DNA of 13,033 bases from an uncultured Rickettsiales bacterium (GTDB lineage: Bacteria > Pseudomonadota > Alphaproteobacteria > Rickettsiales > UBA1997), in NCBI GenBank assembly GCA_951801155.1, contig CATOLK010000018.1, positions 1-13,033 on the forward strand, written 5' to 3'. The position numbers and the translations under genes were made by a program. Under the pieces are notes generated by a model. The model was not told the DNA's origin and ran no database searches. It saw only the letters and a list, made by a program, of their open reading frames with translations. Positions 7,401 through 13,033 of the stretch are shown one piece after another. The stretch's first letter is position 1, and each line of letters starts with the position of its first letter.

Positions 7401-7971
7401 AAATAATCTTGATTCTGAATTCTTTATAGATATTATCGAACAGTTCAAAACAAAACCAATTTATGCTTTTGATAGATTATTTAAAAATGATAAGATTATA
7501 ATGGTAGCTAATGTTTCTGGAGACGTAATTTGCGGAGGTATTCAGGACAAACTGTCTTCTTTCTTTAGTTTAGCTACAAAAAAAAGAAGGCAAGTTAATA
7601 AAATTAACAGACTTAAAAAAGAAATATTAGAAAAATTAAAAAATAGAAGAGATAAAAAAATTATAGAAAATATAAGTAATATCTTTATTAGAGCTTCCGT
7701 TGATGATTCTTATAGAGAAAAAGTTGTTTCTGAAGATCTTATTTTTAAAAATACAAATACTTTAGGTGAATGGATTATAAGATTATTCAAAAATATAAAT
7801 GAAACTGGTAATCTAAATATTGATGAAAATACTAGAAATTCTTTATTAAGCTTTAGAAATAGTAATAAAATATTAGGTTTTAAAAAATATGTAAATGATA
7901 GTTTTAATAAAAATCTAGAATTAATAAATAATGAAATTTCTTTAAGCTCTATTTCTAGTTTAGTAATATAG
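4462..7971 (+). CDS. Large ankyrin-like protein with duplicated acidic region
   Basis: This is a 1169-residue protein of unrecognised family, apparently soluble, with no signal peptide or membrane segment. Residues 1-490 are helical with ankyrin-like units; the clearest is at about 313-349, containing DGYNLLDYLC and FELFEYLLENNIDIN, and weaker ones are near 50-120. Residues about 494-763 are an acidic Ser/Asn/Glu-rich, presumably disordered region holding three sets of tandem duplications (14, 34 and 28 residues). Residues about 780-1169 form a Lys/Asn-rich, mainly helical C-terminal region without a motif I know. The ATG at 4462 is chosen because GGATGA lies just upstream and the nearby ATGs at 4451 and 4455 are out of frame. 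It is a single-gene unit with a strong promoter and terminator. Ankyrin proteins in intracellular alphaproteobacteria are often host-directed effectors; that role is inference here. Base composition matches its neighbours. Confidence 0.85.
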   Translation: MTNKLKENVINILNDNVEDNIKVLMLSGIIEDVKNSSNNDSGYNTYTCINAVLIEIIGQNNLNVFKGLFDLYFSSENENNIAIEGRDLTSFLIISLMNNCDLELVNFILHSVEKYHDNISLESLIINLKTLLLIRDEKYKKDETGELRHNIIKTYFNIVDKYNLPLTEIINFIINYNFEESYFSSIFKYLFETLNEEQIKSINFEGLLSSRRTCSLENNCIEWIAKLYFKSLKKSEKVNFIIFKLKEKYYNYQLKIFYNILNEEEKKEFAKTLKDNLKGENAEKIIDLLSYLDKETVLEIFDNNPEEIKKIKDKDGYNLLDYLCANLIYNNNFELFEYLLENNIDINEGKKIPIAGNIYSPALEFFATILSGIDSDDIELFKYMVRSFVKSIANVNSKDNNIQLLNATEILNNLNFFIRRSLGFVSSQAEHCLNQTKINAIIDALNSINDEYNIESKVYGVINLNKDYSVKNLENVYNALIDDINTCVSDVSDEIKRSSSSSFNSSEIDNSNSNQLDDNSTENSDNLTTISNSEINDNQEEVRRRESTSSFISQESDIEGENQLFQDNEINNNSNDEENSTDSRDVASNEEENSTDSRDVASDEAENSESGQIAYVEQNNGENESFLGRLFNPFSRFFAKNSESEQIDYVEQNNSENESFSDRYIFKPFLRTFVGAHLPEYSENDEEDLNPEQENEASEINNAEVIVNQEEDDEENLNPEQESEVPEINNAEVIVNQEEDDEENLNPEQESEVPEINNAEVLFRTLPRSISCPSLNLLQNKGSSRNKRNNFSDEFDINDLKEYQSNRYSDDKSDEDSEINYKFKYINKTKERDQINIQKEIINKYKEKMNKSNHYLNSNFKRKKEDIENIKNLTSSIKEYLSQNIENHNFKDKKYKDKYNKICNTFDGATLSKIKIGFKTMVNNGFGGEISYDKLTKRINNIKFSKDSFIIRELSKPEYDNYKDLRNMLINGIRFDYADKNNLDSEFFIDIIEQFKTKPIYAFDRLFKNDKIIMVANVSGDVICGGIQDKLSSFFSLATKKRRQVNKINRLKKEILEKLKNRRDKKIIENISNIFIRASVDDSYREKVVSEDLIFKNTNTLGEWIIRLFKNINETGNLNIDENTRNSLLSFRNSNKILGFKKYVNDSFNKNLELINNEISLSSISSLVI
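6184..6267 (+). repeat. Two 42-base in-frame tandem repeats
   Basis: Units at 6184-6225 and 6226-6267 encode 14 residues each, N(D/E)EENSTDSRDVAS, and differ at one base (GAT versus GAA). The near identity indicates recent duplication. A third, decayed start (GACGAAGCTGAAAAT) follows. Confidence 0.9.
6280..6483 (+). repeat. Two diverged 102-base in-frame tandem repeats
   Basis: Units start at 6280 and 6382 and encode 34 residues each. The first 20 residues match at 17 positions (NSES.QI.YVEQNN.ENESF). The second half keeps only an aromatic/basic pattern: RLFNPFSRFF in the first unit, YIFKPFLRTF in the second. They are older than the flanking duplications. Confidence 0.85.
6517..6743 (+). repeat. 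84-base in-frame tandem repeats, 2.7 copies
   Basis: Units at 6517-6600, 6601-6684 and 6685-6743 (partial) encode 28 residues with the cores LNPEQE and EINNAEV. The second and third units are identical over all 59 shared bases. The first differs only in its front part (EDLNPEQENEAS against ENLNPEQESEVP). The repeat length is a multiple of three, so copy number can change without breaking the frame. Confidence 0.92.
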
Positions 7972-7985
7972 TTTTTAATTTTATT

Positions 7986-8038
7986 TATATAAACTAAGAT
8001 TAAAATTAATATTTAATTTTAGTTTATATATTTTTTTT
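7986..8038 (+). terminator. Rho-independent terminator after the large ankyrin-like gene
   Basis: TATATAAACT (7986-7995) pairs with AGTTTATATA (8021-8030). An inner stem AAAATTAA/TTAATTTT can stack on it across a six-base bulge. Eight T residues (8031-8038) follow directly. The stop codon is 15 bases upstream. Confidence 0.85.
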
Positions 8039-8110
8039 AGGATTTTGGTCAAAATTGTAAATTTTGGTTGTAAGTTTAATTCTTGAATTGAATTGTATAT
8101 TTATATTTGT

Positions 8111-8139
8111 TACTAAATATTTTAAAAAAATATTTAGTA
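8111..8139. repeat. Perfect 29-base palindrome
   Basis: TACTAAATATTTT (8111-8123) is the exact complement of AAAATATTTAGTA (8127-8139), with a three-base AAA loop. No T-run follows immediately on either strand, so it is not a standard terminator. It could be a protein-binding site, an RNA-stabilising hairpin or a relic of a mobile element. Confidence 0.6.
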
Positions 8140-8508
8140 TATATAATAATATTCTTCTTTATTTTTTATTTATTTTAAATATATCACATACTTCATATTT
8201 TTTATAATGATTACATTAGATCTTCCGTATAAAAATTATATATTTATCAATAAAATAATTAAAAAAAATAAAAATATAGTTTTTCAAAAAATCCAAACCT
8301 TACTGTAAAATACTTTAAATTCAATGTATTTCCTATTAAAAATATAAAAAGTCTTTACCTTTTTTGTAATATTTATTTTTTGTAGAAAATTTTTATGCAG
8401 GGTATTATTAAAAATATAAATGATAGAAAAAAGAAAAAAAGAACTTTGAAGTAATTAAATTATAAGATAAAATATAAAACAATAAGTAATATCTTTTAAT
8501 ATTTTTTA

Positions 8509-8536
8509 TTGAAATTAATTTTTTTTATGGTATGAT
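8509..8536 (+). promoter_or_regulatory. Promoter of the coiled-coil ankyrin gene
   Basis: TTGAAA (8509-8514) and TATGAT (8531-8536) are separated by 16 bases. The ATG at 8592 lies 55 bases beyond the -10. The spacing is the same as for the other accessory-gene promoters. Confidence 0.65.
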
Positions 8537-8591
8537 ATCATTTATATGAGTATATTTATTAGTTATTAATAAAAAATAAAAGGAATTATAA

Positions 8592-10169
8592 ATGACAGAA
8601 GTAAATGAAATATCGGTTCAAAAAATAACTCAAGAGATTTCAAAAACTCAACAAATTTTACATATTATAGAAGAAATATTACTTAATAAAAATGTAAAAA
8701 TTAATTTTTTTTTAAAGGAAAATAAAATATTAAGAGAGAAATATCATATAAAAAATAAAAGAATAGAAGAATTAGAAAATAATCAAAGCAAGACAGTCGA
8801 AGAAGAAAATGAATTAGACAATTTAAAAAAAGAAAAGACAGAAATTACAAATAAAATAATAAATGAAAATTTAGAATTTTATACCTATATAGATGGAATA
8901 AAATATGAATTCTTATTTACAACAAGTAAAATATCTATGACTAATATTTTAACCAATGTAACCGTTGAAATGCCATATAATAAAGATATTTGTTCCTTTG
9001 CTATTAAATTTAGTGGAATATCTACGAATTATAATAATTTCTATAGAAAAAATTGTAATGGTTTGAGTATAGCTAATATTATATTAAAAAATATTAATAG
9101 TTCATTAATTAATGGTTTTAGAGAGTATAATAATATTTTCAAAAAAACAAGTATAGAATTTATTAAGGCCATATGTGAAAGCGGTAATAATATTGATTCG
9201 TTTAAATATTTTTTTACAAATCATTTTTTAAATAATTGTAGCGAATATGATTTAAGTAGAATTTTTTTTAGTGCATGTTTTGGTGGAAACTTTGAAATAA
9301 TTCATATATTGGAGCACTTTATAGAGAATAAAAAAAAATATAAGATTAGTTACTTTCCTTTATTTGAAGCCGTTAAAGGTAATAATTTAGATATAATAAA
9401 GTGGTTATTGGAAATTAAAGAGGTAAAAGTAGGTTTAAATAAATACATATTATATTATATGGTTGATTTATTTAAATATATTAAAAATCCAGAAATAGCT
9501 TTATATTTTCTTAATACGAATTATATAAAAAATTATTTATCTATTACCGATAACTATGCAAATTATGATTTTTTTTATAGAGCAATTTCTGAAGTTATTG
9601 CACGTGGGCATATAGAAGTAGCCGATATTTTATTAAAAGAGGCAAAAAATAAAAATGTTGATATAAAAAAAGATATATTAGATATAAAAAATAATGCATT
9701 TGCTATAGCTGTTAGTCAAGAAAATATAGAAGTAGTTCAATTATTACTACAAGATCCTGATATAGATGTAAATACACAAGATGATAATATACTTACTCAA
9801 TTTGCTTATAAATATAAAAAAACAATTCAATTACCATTTCAAAATTCAAAAATAAATGCAAATATGCAAAATATAGAAAAAAAAACTGTACTTAGTTATG
9901 CTGTTAATTTTGAATATATTGAAATAGTTCAACTGTTGCTCCAACATCCAAATGTAAAAATTGAAAAAAAGGATTTACAAAAAATAATAAATTTAATCGG
10001 ACAAAAAAATTTTGACAATTATATGATAATAAGACAGCAAAAAAAAATGGAAATGGAAAAAAATAGTCAAAATTTAGAACAAGATCAAGTTCTAATTGAT
10101 AACCTTACTAATGTTACTGATAGTTTAAATTTAGAAGAAAAACCTAAATTATCTTTTAATTTAAAATAA
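8592..10169 (+). CDS. Coiled-coil ankyrin-repeat protein
   Basis: This 525-residue protein has three parts. Residues about 10-95 form a charged coiled coil rich in Glu and Lys. Residues about 95-215 are a segment I do not recognise, beginning FYTYIDGIKYEFLF. Ankyrin repeats follow at about 222-250 (ACFGGNFEIIHILEHFIENK), 256-285 (FEAVKGNNLDIIKWLLE), 327-358 (ARGHIEVADILLKEA), 366-395 (AIAVSQENIEVVQLLLQDPD) and 431-460 (LSYAVNFEYIEIVQLLLQHP). A polar tail of about 65 residues closes the protein. There is no signal peptide or membrane segment. The start is well supported: AGGA at 8581-8584 lies seven bases before the ATG, the clearest ribosome binding site in the window. It has its own promoter and terminator. 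Ankyrin repeats mediate protein-protein binding; a role at the host interface is plausible but inferred. Confidence 0.9.
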   Translation: MTEVNEISVQKITQEISKTQQILHIIEEILLNKNVKINFFLKENKILREKYHIKNKRIEELENNQSKTVEEENELDNLKKEKTEITNKIINENLEFYTYIDGIKYEFLFTTSKISMTNILTNVTVEMPYNKDICSFAIKFSGISTNYNNFYRKNCNGLSIANIILKNINSSLINGFREYNNIFKKTSIEFIKAICESGNNIDSFKYFFTNHFLNNCSEYDLSRIFFSACFGGNFEIIHILEHFIENKKKYKISYFPLFEAVKGNNLDIIKWLLEIKEVKVGLNKYILYYMVDLFKYIKNPEIALYFLNTNYIKNYLSITDNYANYDFFYRAISEVIARGHIEVADILLKEAKNKNVDIKKDILDIKNNAFAIAVSQENIEVVQLLLQDPDIDVNTQDDNILTQFAYKYKKTIQLPFQNSKINANMQNIEKKTVLSYAVNFEYIEIVQLLLQHPNVKIEKKDLQKIINLIGQKNFDNYMIIRQQKKMEMEKNSQNLEQDQVLIDNLTNVTDSLNLEEKPKLSFNLK

Positions 10170-10178
10170 ATATTATCT

Positions 10179-10230
10179 AAGTAAATTTGGATTAATTTAA
10201 TCTTAAATTTGCTTTTTAATTAATTTTTTT
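10179..10230 (+). terminator. Rho-independent terminator after the coiled-coil ankyrin gene
   Basis: AAGTAAATTTGGATTAA (10179-10195) pairs with TTAATCTTAAATTTGCTT (10197-10214), allowing G-U pairs and one bulge. T-runs follow at 10213-10217 and 10224-10230. The stop codon ends ten bases upstream. Confidence 0.8.
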
Positions 10231-10473
10231 CTTTTTTGATTGTTGTTTTTATAAATATATAAAAATAAAATTGAAGAGTGATAATTTATGTAATTGTTTT
10301 AGATTATTATTCAATAATATTTTAGCTAAGTAAAGAAATTTTAAAAATATGAAGATTTTTTTAAAAAAATTGGAAACAAATGAGAATATTATATAAAAAG
10401 TAAAATTGAAAATAATGTATTATAAATTAAAATATTTTAATAGTATTAATAAACATATAATTTTTGTATGTAG
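10231..10473. other. Spacer without recognised features
   Basis: This is AT-rich non-coding sequence. A 16-base AT palindrome (ATTAAAATATTTTAAT, 10426-10441) is the only structure noted and may be chance. No gene or relic can be supported. Confidence 0.55.
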
Positions 10474-10505
10474 TCTATTGACTATTTAAGTCCTAAGAAT
10501 ATATT
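10474..10505 (+). promoter_or_regulatory. TCTATTGACTATTTAAGT box, upstream promoter of dsbA operon
   Basis: The box at 10474-10491 is identical to 4297-4314. TTGACT (10478-10483) is followed after 16 bases by TATATT (10500-10505). It lies exactly 100 bases upstream of a 16-of-18 copy of the same box, which contains the main promoter. Confidence 0.5.
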
Positions 10506-10573
10506 AATAAATATAAAAGTAAAAATGAGGAAAGTTTTTTTCAAGTGTGTTGAACCAGTCCATACATTTAAAA

Positions 10574-10605
10574 TCTATTGACAATTTAACTAAAACAATT
10601 ATAAT
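10574..10605 (+). promoter_or_regulatory. Main sigma-70 promoter of the dsbA-lapA-bamB operon
   Basis: TTGACA (10578-10583) and TATAAT (10600-10605) are separated by 16 bases, a consensus promoter. The -35 lies inside TCTATTGACAATTTAACT (10574-10591). Transcription should start near 10612, about 26 bases before the GTG start of the first gene. Confidence 0.8.
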
Positions 10606-10637
10606 TTAACCATTAATGAACAAACTAAATTTTAAAA

Positions 10638-11414
10638 GTGTTAAAAGAAAAATTGAATAAAATAAAACAATATTTTATAGAAAAATTTAAAAAATATAAA
10701 GTAATATTACTAATTATTTTGACGTTGGGTATAGGTTGTGGCTACAGAAAATCTATTATAGCAAAAAGTAAAAAAGAAACGGAAGCAAAAATATTAAACA
10801 AAGGAGCTGATAATAATTCTACTCAAAAAATACTAATAAACAAACATTTATATAATAAAACAGATAAAGAAAAAAAAACTTATTTGTTGTCTAATTTTAT
10901 TATGGATAATACAATTGGAAGTGAAGAGGCTAAAATAACAATAATAGATTATTCTTCTTTTACTTGTAATTATTGCAAAGAAATGAGAAAAGAAATTAAT
11001 AAAATAATAGATGAATATGTAATTGAAAAAAAATTTGTTAAGTATGTTTTAAGGCCTGTCTATAATAAAAAAACAATACCTTATGGTGCTTTTTTATTAT
11101 GTGTAAATCCCGAGCAAAGAAAAGAAATAGCCGAGCTGTTTTTTGAACCAGATTTTGAAAAATTTAAAAATATAGAAGATTTTATAATATCTGTTGGAAA
11201 AAATTATGGATTAAACGAAGAATATGTACAAAAATGTATTTTTGATCAAGATAGCTATGATAAAATTATATATATGCAAAATGAGTCTAAAAAAATTTTT
11301 AATTTAAAAGGAACTCCAGTATTAATTATTAATGGTAAAGAATATATTGGGTATAAAAATTATAATGAATTAAAAGATATTATAGAAACAATAATTAAAA
11401 AAAATGCTAAGTAA
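10638..11414 (+). CDS. DsbA-like thiol-disulfide oxidoreductase, membrane-anchored
   Basis: This protein of the thioredoxin-fold DsbA family (Thioredoxin_4 type) is expected to form or isomerise disulfides in periplasmic proteins. A hydrophobic segment at about 21-33 after a Lys-rich start is a signal anchor. A Cys at 34 follows GIG; this is not a standard lipobox because a large aliphatic residue is missing at -3. The thioredoxin domain runs from about 93 to 256: strand TIIDYSSFTCNYC with active-site C110-N-Y-C113, a helical insertion at about 145-220, then the cis-proline loop GTPVLIING with P227. Extra cysteines are C155 and C200. The start is GTG at 10638: an in-frame stop lies at 10626-10628, and the next alternative is TTG at 10653. 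It is the first gene of an operon and overlaps lapA by 11 bases. Its redox partner is not in the window. Confidence 0.85.
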   Translation: MLKEKLNKIKQYFIEKFKKYKVILLIILTLGIGCGYRKSIIAKSKKETEAKILNKGADNNSTQKILINKHLYNKTDKEKKTYLLSNFIMDNTIGSEEAKITIIDYSSFTCNYCKEMRKEINKIIDEYVIEKKFVKYVLRPVYNKKTIPYGAFLLCVNPEQRKEIAELFFEPDFEKFKNIEDFIISVGKNYGLNEEYVQKCIFDQDSYDKIIYMQNESKKIFNLKGTPVLIINGKEYIGYKNYNELKDIIETIIKKNAK

Positions 11415-11730
11415 AATTAAAGATATTAGTAAAATAATAATATTTTCATTATTAATTTTATTATTTATAGTATTTATATTTAGTAATACTGAAAAAGTAA
11501 AAATAAATTTATTTCCTTTTTCAACAATTCTTGAAATTAGGTTATTTTTATTAATTATTTTTACTTTTATTTTTGGATTTTTATTTTCTATGTTTCTAAA
11601 TCTTTTAAAGGGTGCGTTTGGTTTGCAAAGACTAAAGTATAATTTAAAAATAATAAATATGGAAAAAGAAATTCAAATTTTAAAAAATAATTCTAGTAAA
11701 AAAGATGATAAAAATAATAAAGAAAATTAA
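11404..11730 (+). CDS. lapA: LapA-domain (DUF1049) membrane protein
   Basis: This 108-residue protein has two membrane segments at about 10-28 and 44-68, linked by the SNTEKVKINLFPF segment typical of the LapA/DUF1049 family, and a cytoplasmic charged coiled-coil tail (about 78-108). In enterobacteria LapA acts with LapB (YciM) in controlling LPS synthesis. In Alphaproteobacteria such proteins are usually small and uncharacterised, so the role here is inferred from family only. Its ATG overlaps the end of the DsbA-like gene and its own end overlaps the next gene by 26 bases, which indicates translational coupling. The assignment rests on topology and the short loop motif. Confidence 0.65.
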   Translation: MLSKIKDISKIIIFSLLILLFIVFIFSNTEKVKINLFPFSTILEIRLFLLIIFTFIFGFLFSMFLNLLKGAFGLQRLKYNLKIINMEKEIQILKNNSSKKDDKNNKEN

Positions 11731-12298
11731 TATTTTTATTTTAAGTTTATTAGTTGTAGCTTGTACTACCGTTAATATATTTACTAAAAAAAATTACAGA
11801 TTGTTTAATAAAAAATTTTATTTTGAAAATGGTACTAAAATAAGTCTAAAAGAATATTTAAGTATTAAACCTGAAATTATAAAAAATAATAATGATGTTT
11901 TTGTAATTTCTTTGTCAAAAAATATAATAAAGATATCTTTGATTGACAAAAAAATAGAATGGATTAAAACAATAAATACAATACCTGAAAATAATTTTAT
12001 TTTTGATGAAGATTATATATACTTTAATGGTATAAATAATAATTTTTACATATTAAACTATAAAACTGGAGATATAGAATATATATATTTAAATTCGAAT
12101 GTTTCTACTATAAATGATGTGAAAAAACCAATTATTCATAAAAATTTTGTTGTAGCATTTTTTAATGATAAAAGACTAGTTATTTTTGATAAAAATAATA
12201 AAAAAGTATTATTAGATCAAAATTATAATAATTTTATTGTAGATGGTAATTTTCTAAATATTGATGGAATTATTTTTGATTTAGATAACAACAAATAG
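11705..12298 (+). CDS. Short BamB/PQQ-like beta-propeller lipoprotein
   Basis: A lipoprotein signal is clear: basic start, hydrophobic stretch FILSLLVVA and a lipobox with C20, so the protein is probably attached to a membrane facing the periplasm. The rest is beta-strand rich with PQQ-type units such as NDVFVISLSKNIIKISLIDKK, DEDYIYFNGIN..FYILNYKTGDIEYI and NFVVAFFNDKRLVIFDKNNKK, as in BamB, the propeller lipoprotein of the outer-membrane protein assembly complex. At 197 residues it is about half of a normal BamB (roughly 370-390), so it covers perhaps three or four blades and may be truncated or a reduced form. A different frame just after the stop reads IVIISDLKKLIFLFF before a stop, so one frameshift near 12285-12298 could have clipped the end. 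It is the last gene of the operon. Confidence 0.55.
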   Translation: MIKIIKKINIFILSLLVVACTTVNIFTKKNYRLFNKKFYFENGTKISLKEYLSIKPEIIKNNNDVFVISLSKNIIKISLIDKKIEWIKTINTIPENNFIFDEDYIYFNGINNNFYILNYKTGDIEYIYLNSNVSTINDVKKPIIHKNFVVAFFNDKRLVIFDKNNKKVLLDQNYNNFIVDGNFLNIDGIIFDLDNNK

Positions 12299-12526
12299 TA
12301 ATTATTAGTGATTTGAAAAAATTAATATTTTTATTTTTTTGACGTACAAAACTTAATATATATACCTGCAATCTCAAAAAGATTTGTTACCATATAAAAA
12401 AAAATATATTATCGTATATGTTTGATTTTATAAAAGATAAAATGATATATCCAGCAGAATATTGTTTATAACTATAAATAGTATTTTAATTTGGGTATAC
12501 AGGTCCAAACACATTTGGGAAAAACT
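12299..12526. other. Spacer after the operon
   Basis: No gene is supported. AAAAAT/ATTTTT with a TAAT loop near 12318-12333, followed by T-runs, might act as a weak terminator for the operon. A TTGACG at 12339-12344 lacks a convincing -10. Confidence 0.45.
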
Positions 12527-12555
12527 TTGAAAAAATTTTACCTCATTTTTATAAT
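12527..12555 (+). promoter_or_regulatory. Promoter in front of a relic gene
   Basis: TTGAAA (12527-12532) and TATAAT (12550-12555) are separated by 17 bases. An ATG at 12598 lies 42 bases downstream, the same layout as the accessory genes in this window, but its frame is broken. Confidence 0.6.
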
Positions 12556-12597
12556 TAATTTAACAAAAAATATTAATAATTAAAAATTATGTAACTA

Positions 12598-13013
12598 ATG
12601 AAGGAATATACATATTATAACATATATTCTAGTGTAGATGTTAGAGAATTAAATAATATAAGTTAAGATTTTAGTGAATATTATTTAATAAATCATAAAG
12701 ATATATTATCATTAAAAAGAAAATATGATACTTTTAATTATTTAATAAATCATAATAACTAAATTATTAACAGATACTATAAAAGAAATAAGAGATAATA
12801 ATCCCACCTATAGCAAATATAAGAGATATATACTCTCTCAAAAAGAGATTATAATATTAATAATATAAAAAATAATAATAGTATAAATAATATTAATACT
12901 AATAATATTGTTAGCATTAGCAGCATAGGTAGAATAATAACCCATTAAAAGAATTAAGATTAATTAAAGAAGCTAATGGAAAATCAAATAAGAATAATAT
13001 AAAAATAAATTAA
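12598..13013 (+). pseudogene. Frameshifted relic of an accessory gene
   Basis: From ATG 12598 the frame reads 22 codons to a TAA (12664-12666), continues open for 31 codons to TAA 12760-12762, then appears to shift. One forward frame from 12761 reads KLLTDTIKEIRDNNPTYSKY, another near 12823-12940 reads an Asn/Ser-rich stretch (NNSINNINTNNIVSISSIG), and a third (12933-13013) reads PLKELRLIKEANGKSNKNN. A 19-base direct repeat (12680-12698 and 12737-12755) is spaced 57 bases, an exact number of codons, and encodes YLINH twice, which supports former coding. No family is recognised. The 3' end may be cut by the window. Confidence 0.5.
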
Positions 13014-13033
13014 AGAAAAAAAAATCTAAGAAC

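Larger units (their letters stand above)
8040..8591. other. Spacer between the two ankyrin genes
   Basis: Apart from the palindrome at 8111-8139 and the promoter at 8509-8536, this AT-rich stretch shows no supported gene. A 33-codon frame at 8207-8308 behind a TATAAT-like hexamer is too short and too poorly supported to call. Confidence 0.6.

Noticed and set aside
8207..8308. 33-codon frame behind a TATAAT-like hexamer
   Set aside because: No matching -35, no ribosome binding site, and the start codon overlaps the hexamer itself; it could not be translated from that promoter.
4462..10169. Interpretation as a toxin or polymorphic effector system with immunity gene
   Set aside because: No nuclease, protease, deaminase or other toxin motif is visible in either ankyrin-type protein, and no small immunity-like gene accompanies them.
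10426..10441. 16-base palindrome ATTAAAATATTTTAAT as an operator
   Set aside because: It consists only of A and T in an AT-rich spacer and is far from the promoter, so chance is a sufficient explanation.
12418..12471. 17-codon frame starting MFDFIKDK
   Set aside because: Too short to distinguish from chance at this composition and not linked to a promoter.

Overview
The window is extremely AT-rich (by eye about one base in five is G or C). It carries alphaproteobacterial housekeeping genes (greA, lptG, RNase J, a DsbA-type oxidase, a LapA-domain protein, a BamB-like lipoprotein), two ankyrin-type accessory proteins, long AT-rich spacers and probable gene relics. This fits the reduced genome of a host-associated alphaproteobacterium of the Rickettsiales or Holosporales type. 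That placement is inferred from gene content and composition; no rRNA is present to fix it.

Layout. Bases 1-364 hold three copies of a palindromic repeat element, one of them inverted. Bases 478-4001 are a conserved block on the plus strand: greA (transcript cleavage factor), lptG (LPS-export permease) and rnj (RNase J). Bases 4002-4461 are a spacer with three promoter-like sites and a possible gene relic. Bases 4462-7971 encode a 1169-residue ankyrin-like protein whose acidic centre contains three different sets of tandem duplications. A strong terminator follows, then a 620-base spacer. Bases 8592-10169 encode a second accessory protein, a coiled coil joined to ankyrin repeats, also closed by a terminator. 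After another spacer of about 470 bases, bases 10638-12298 form a tight operon with overlapping genes: a membrane-anchored DsbA-like protein, a LapA-domain membrane protein and a short PQQ/BamB-like lipoprotein. Bases 12299-13033 hold no intact gene, but a good promoter sits in front of what looks like a frameshifted, stop-containing relic.

How the parts relate. Every supported gene is on the plus strand. The accessory genes are single-gene units, each with its own promoter, and the two ankyrin genes each have a terminator. The dsbA-lapA-bamB genes are translationally coupled and concern the cell envelope. Promoters are unusually easy to see: most have a -35 close to TTGACA, a 16-base spacer and a -10 close to TATAAT. 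Several share an extended box, TCTATTGACnATTTAA. I do not see a recognisable defence, CRISPR, toxin-antitoxin or biosynthetic system. The most novel material is the large ankyrin-like protein with its duplicated acidic region, the palindromic element and the shared promoter box.
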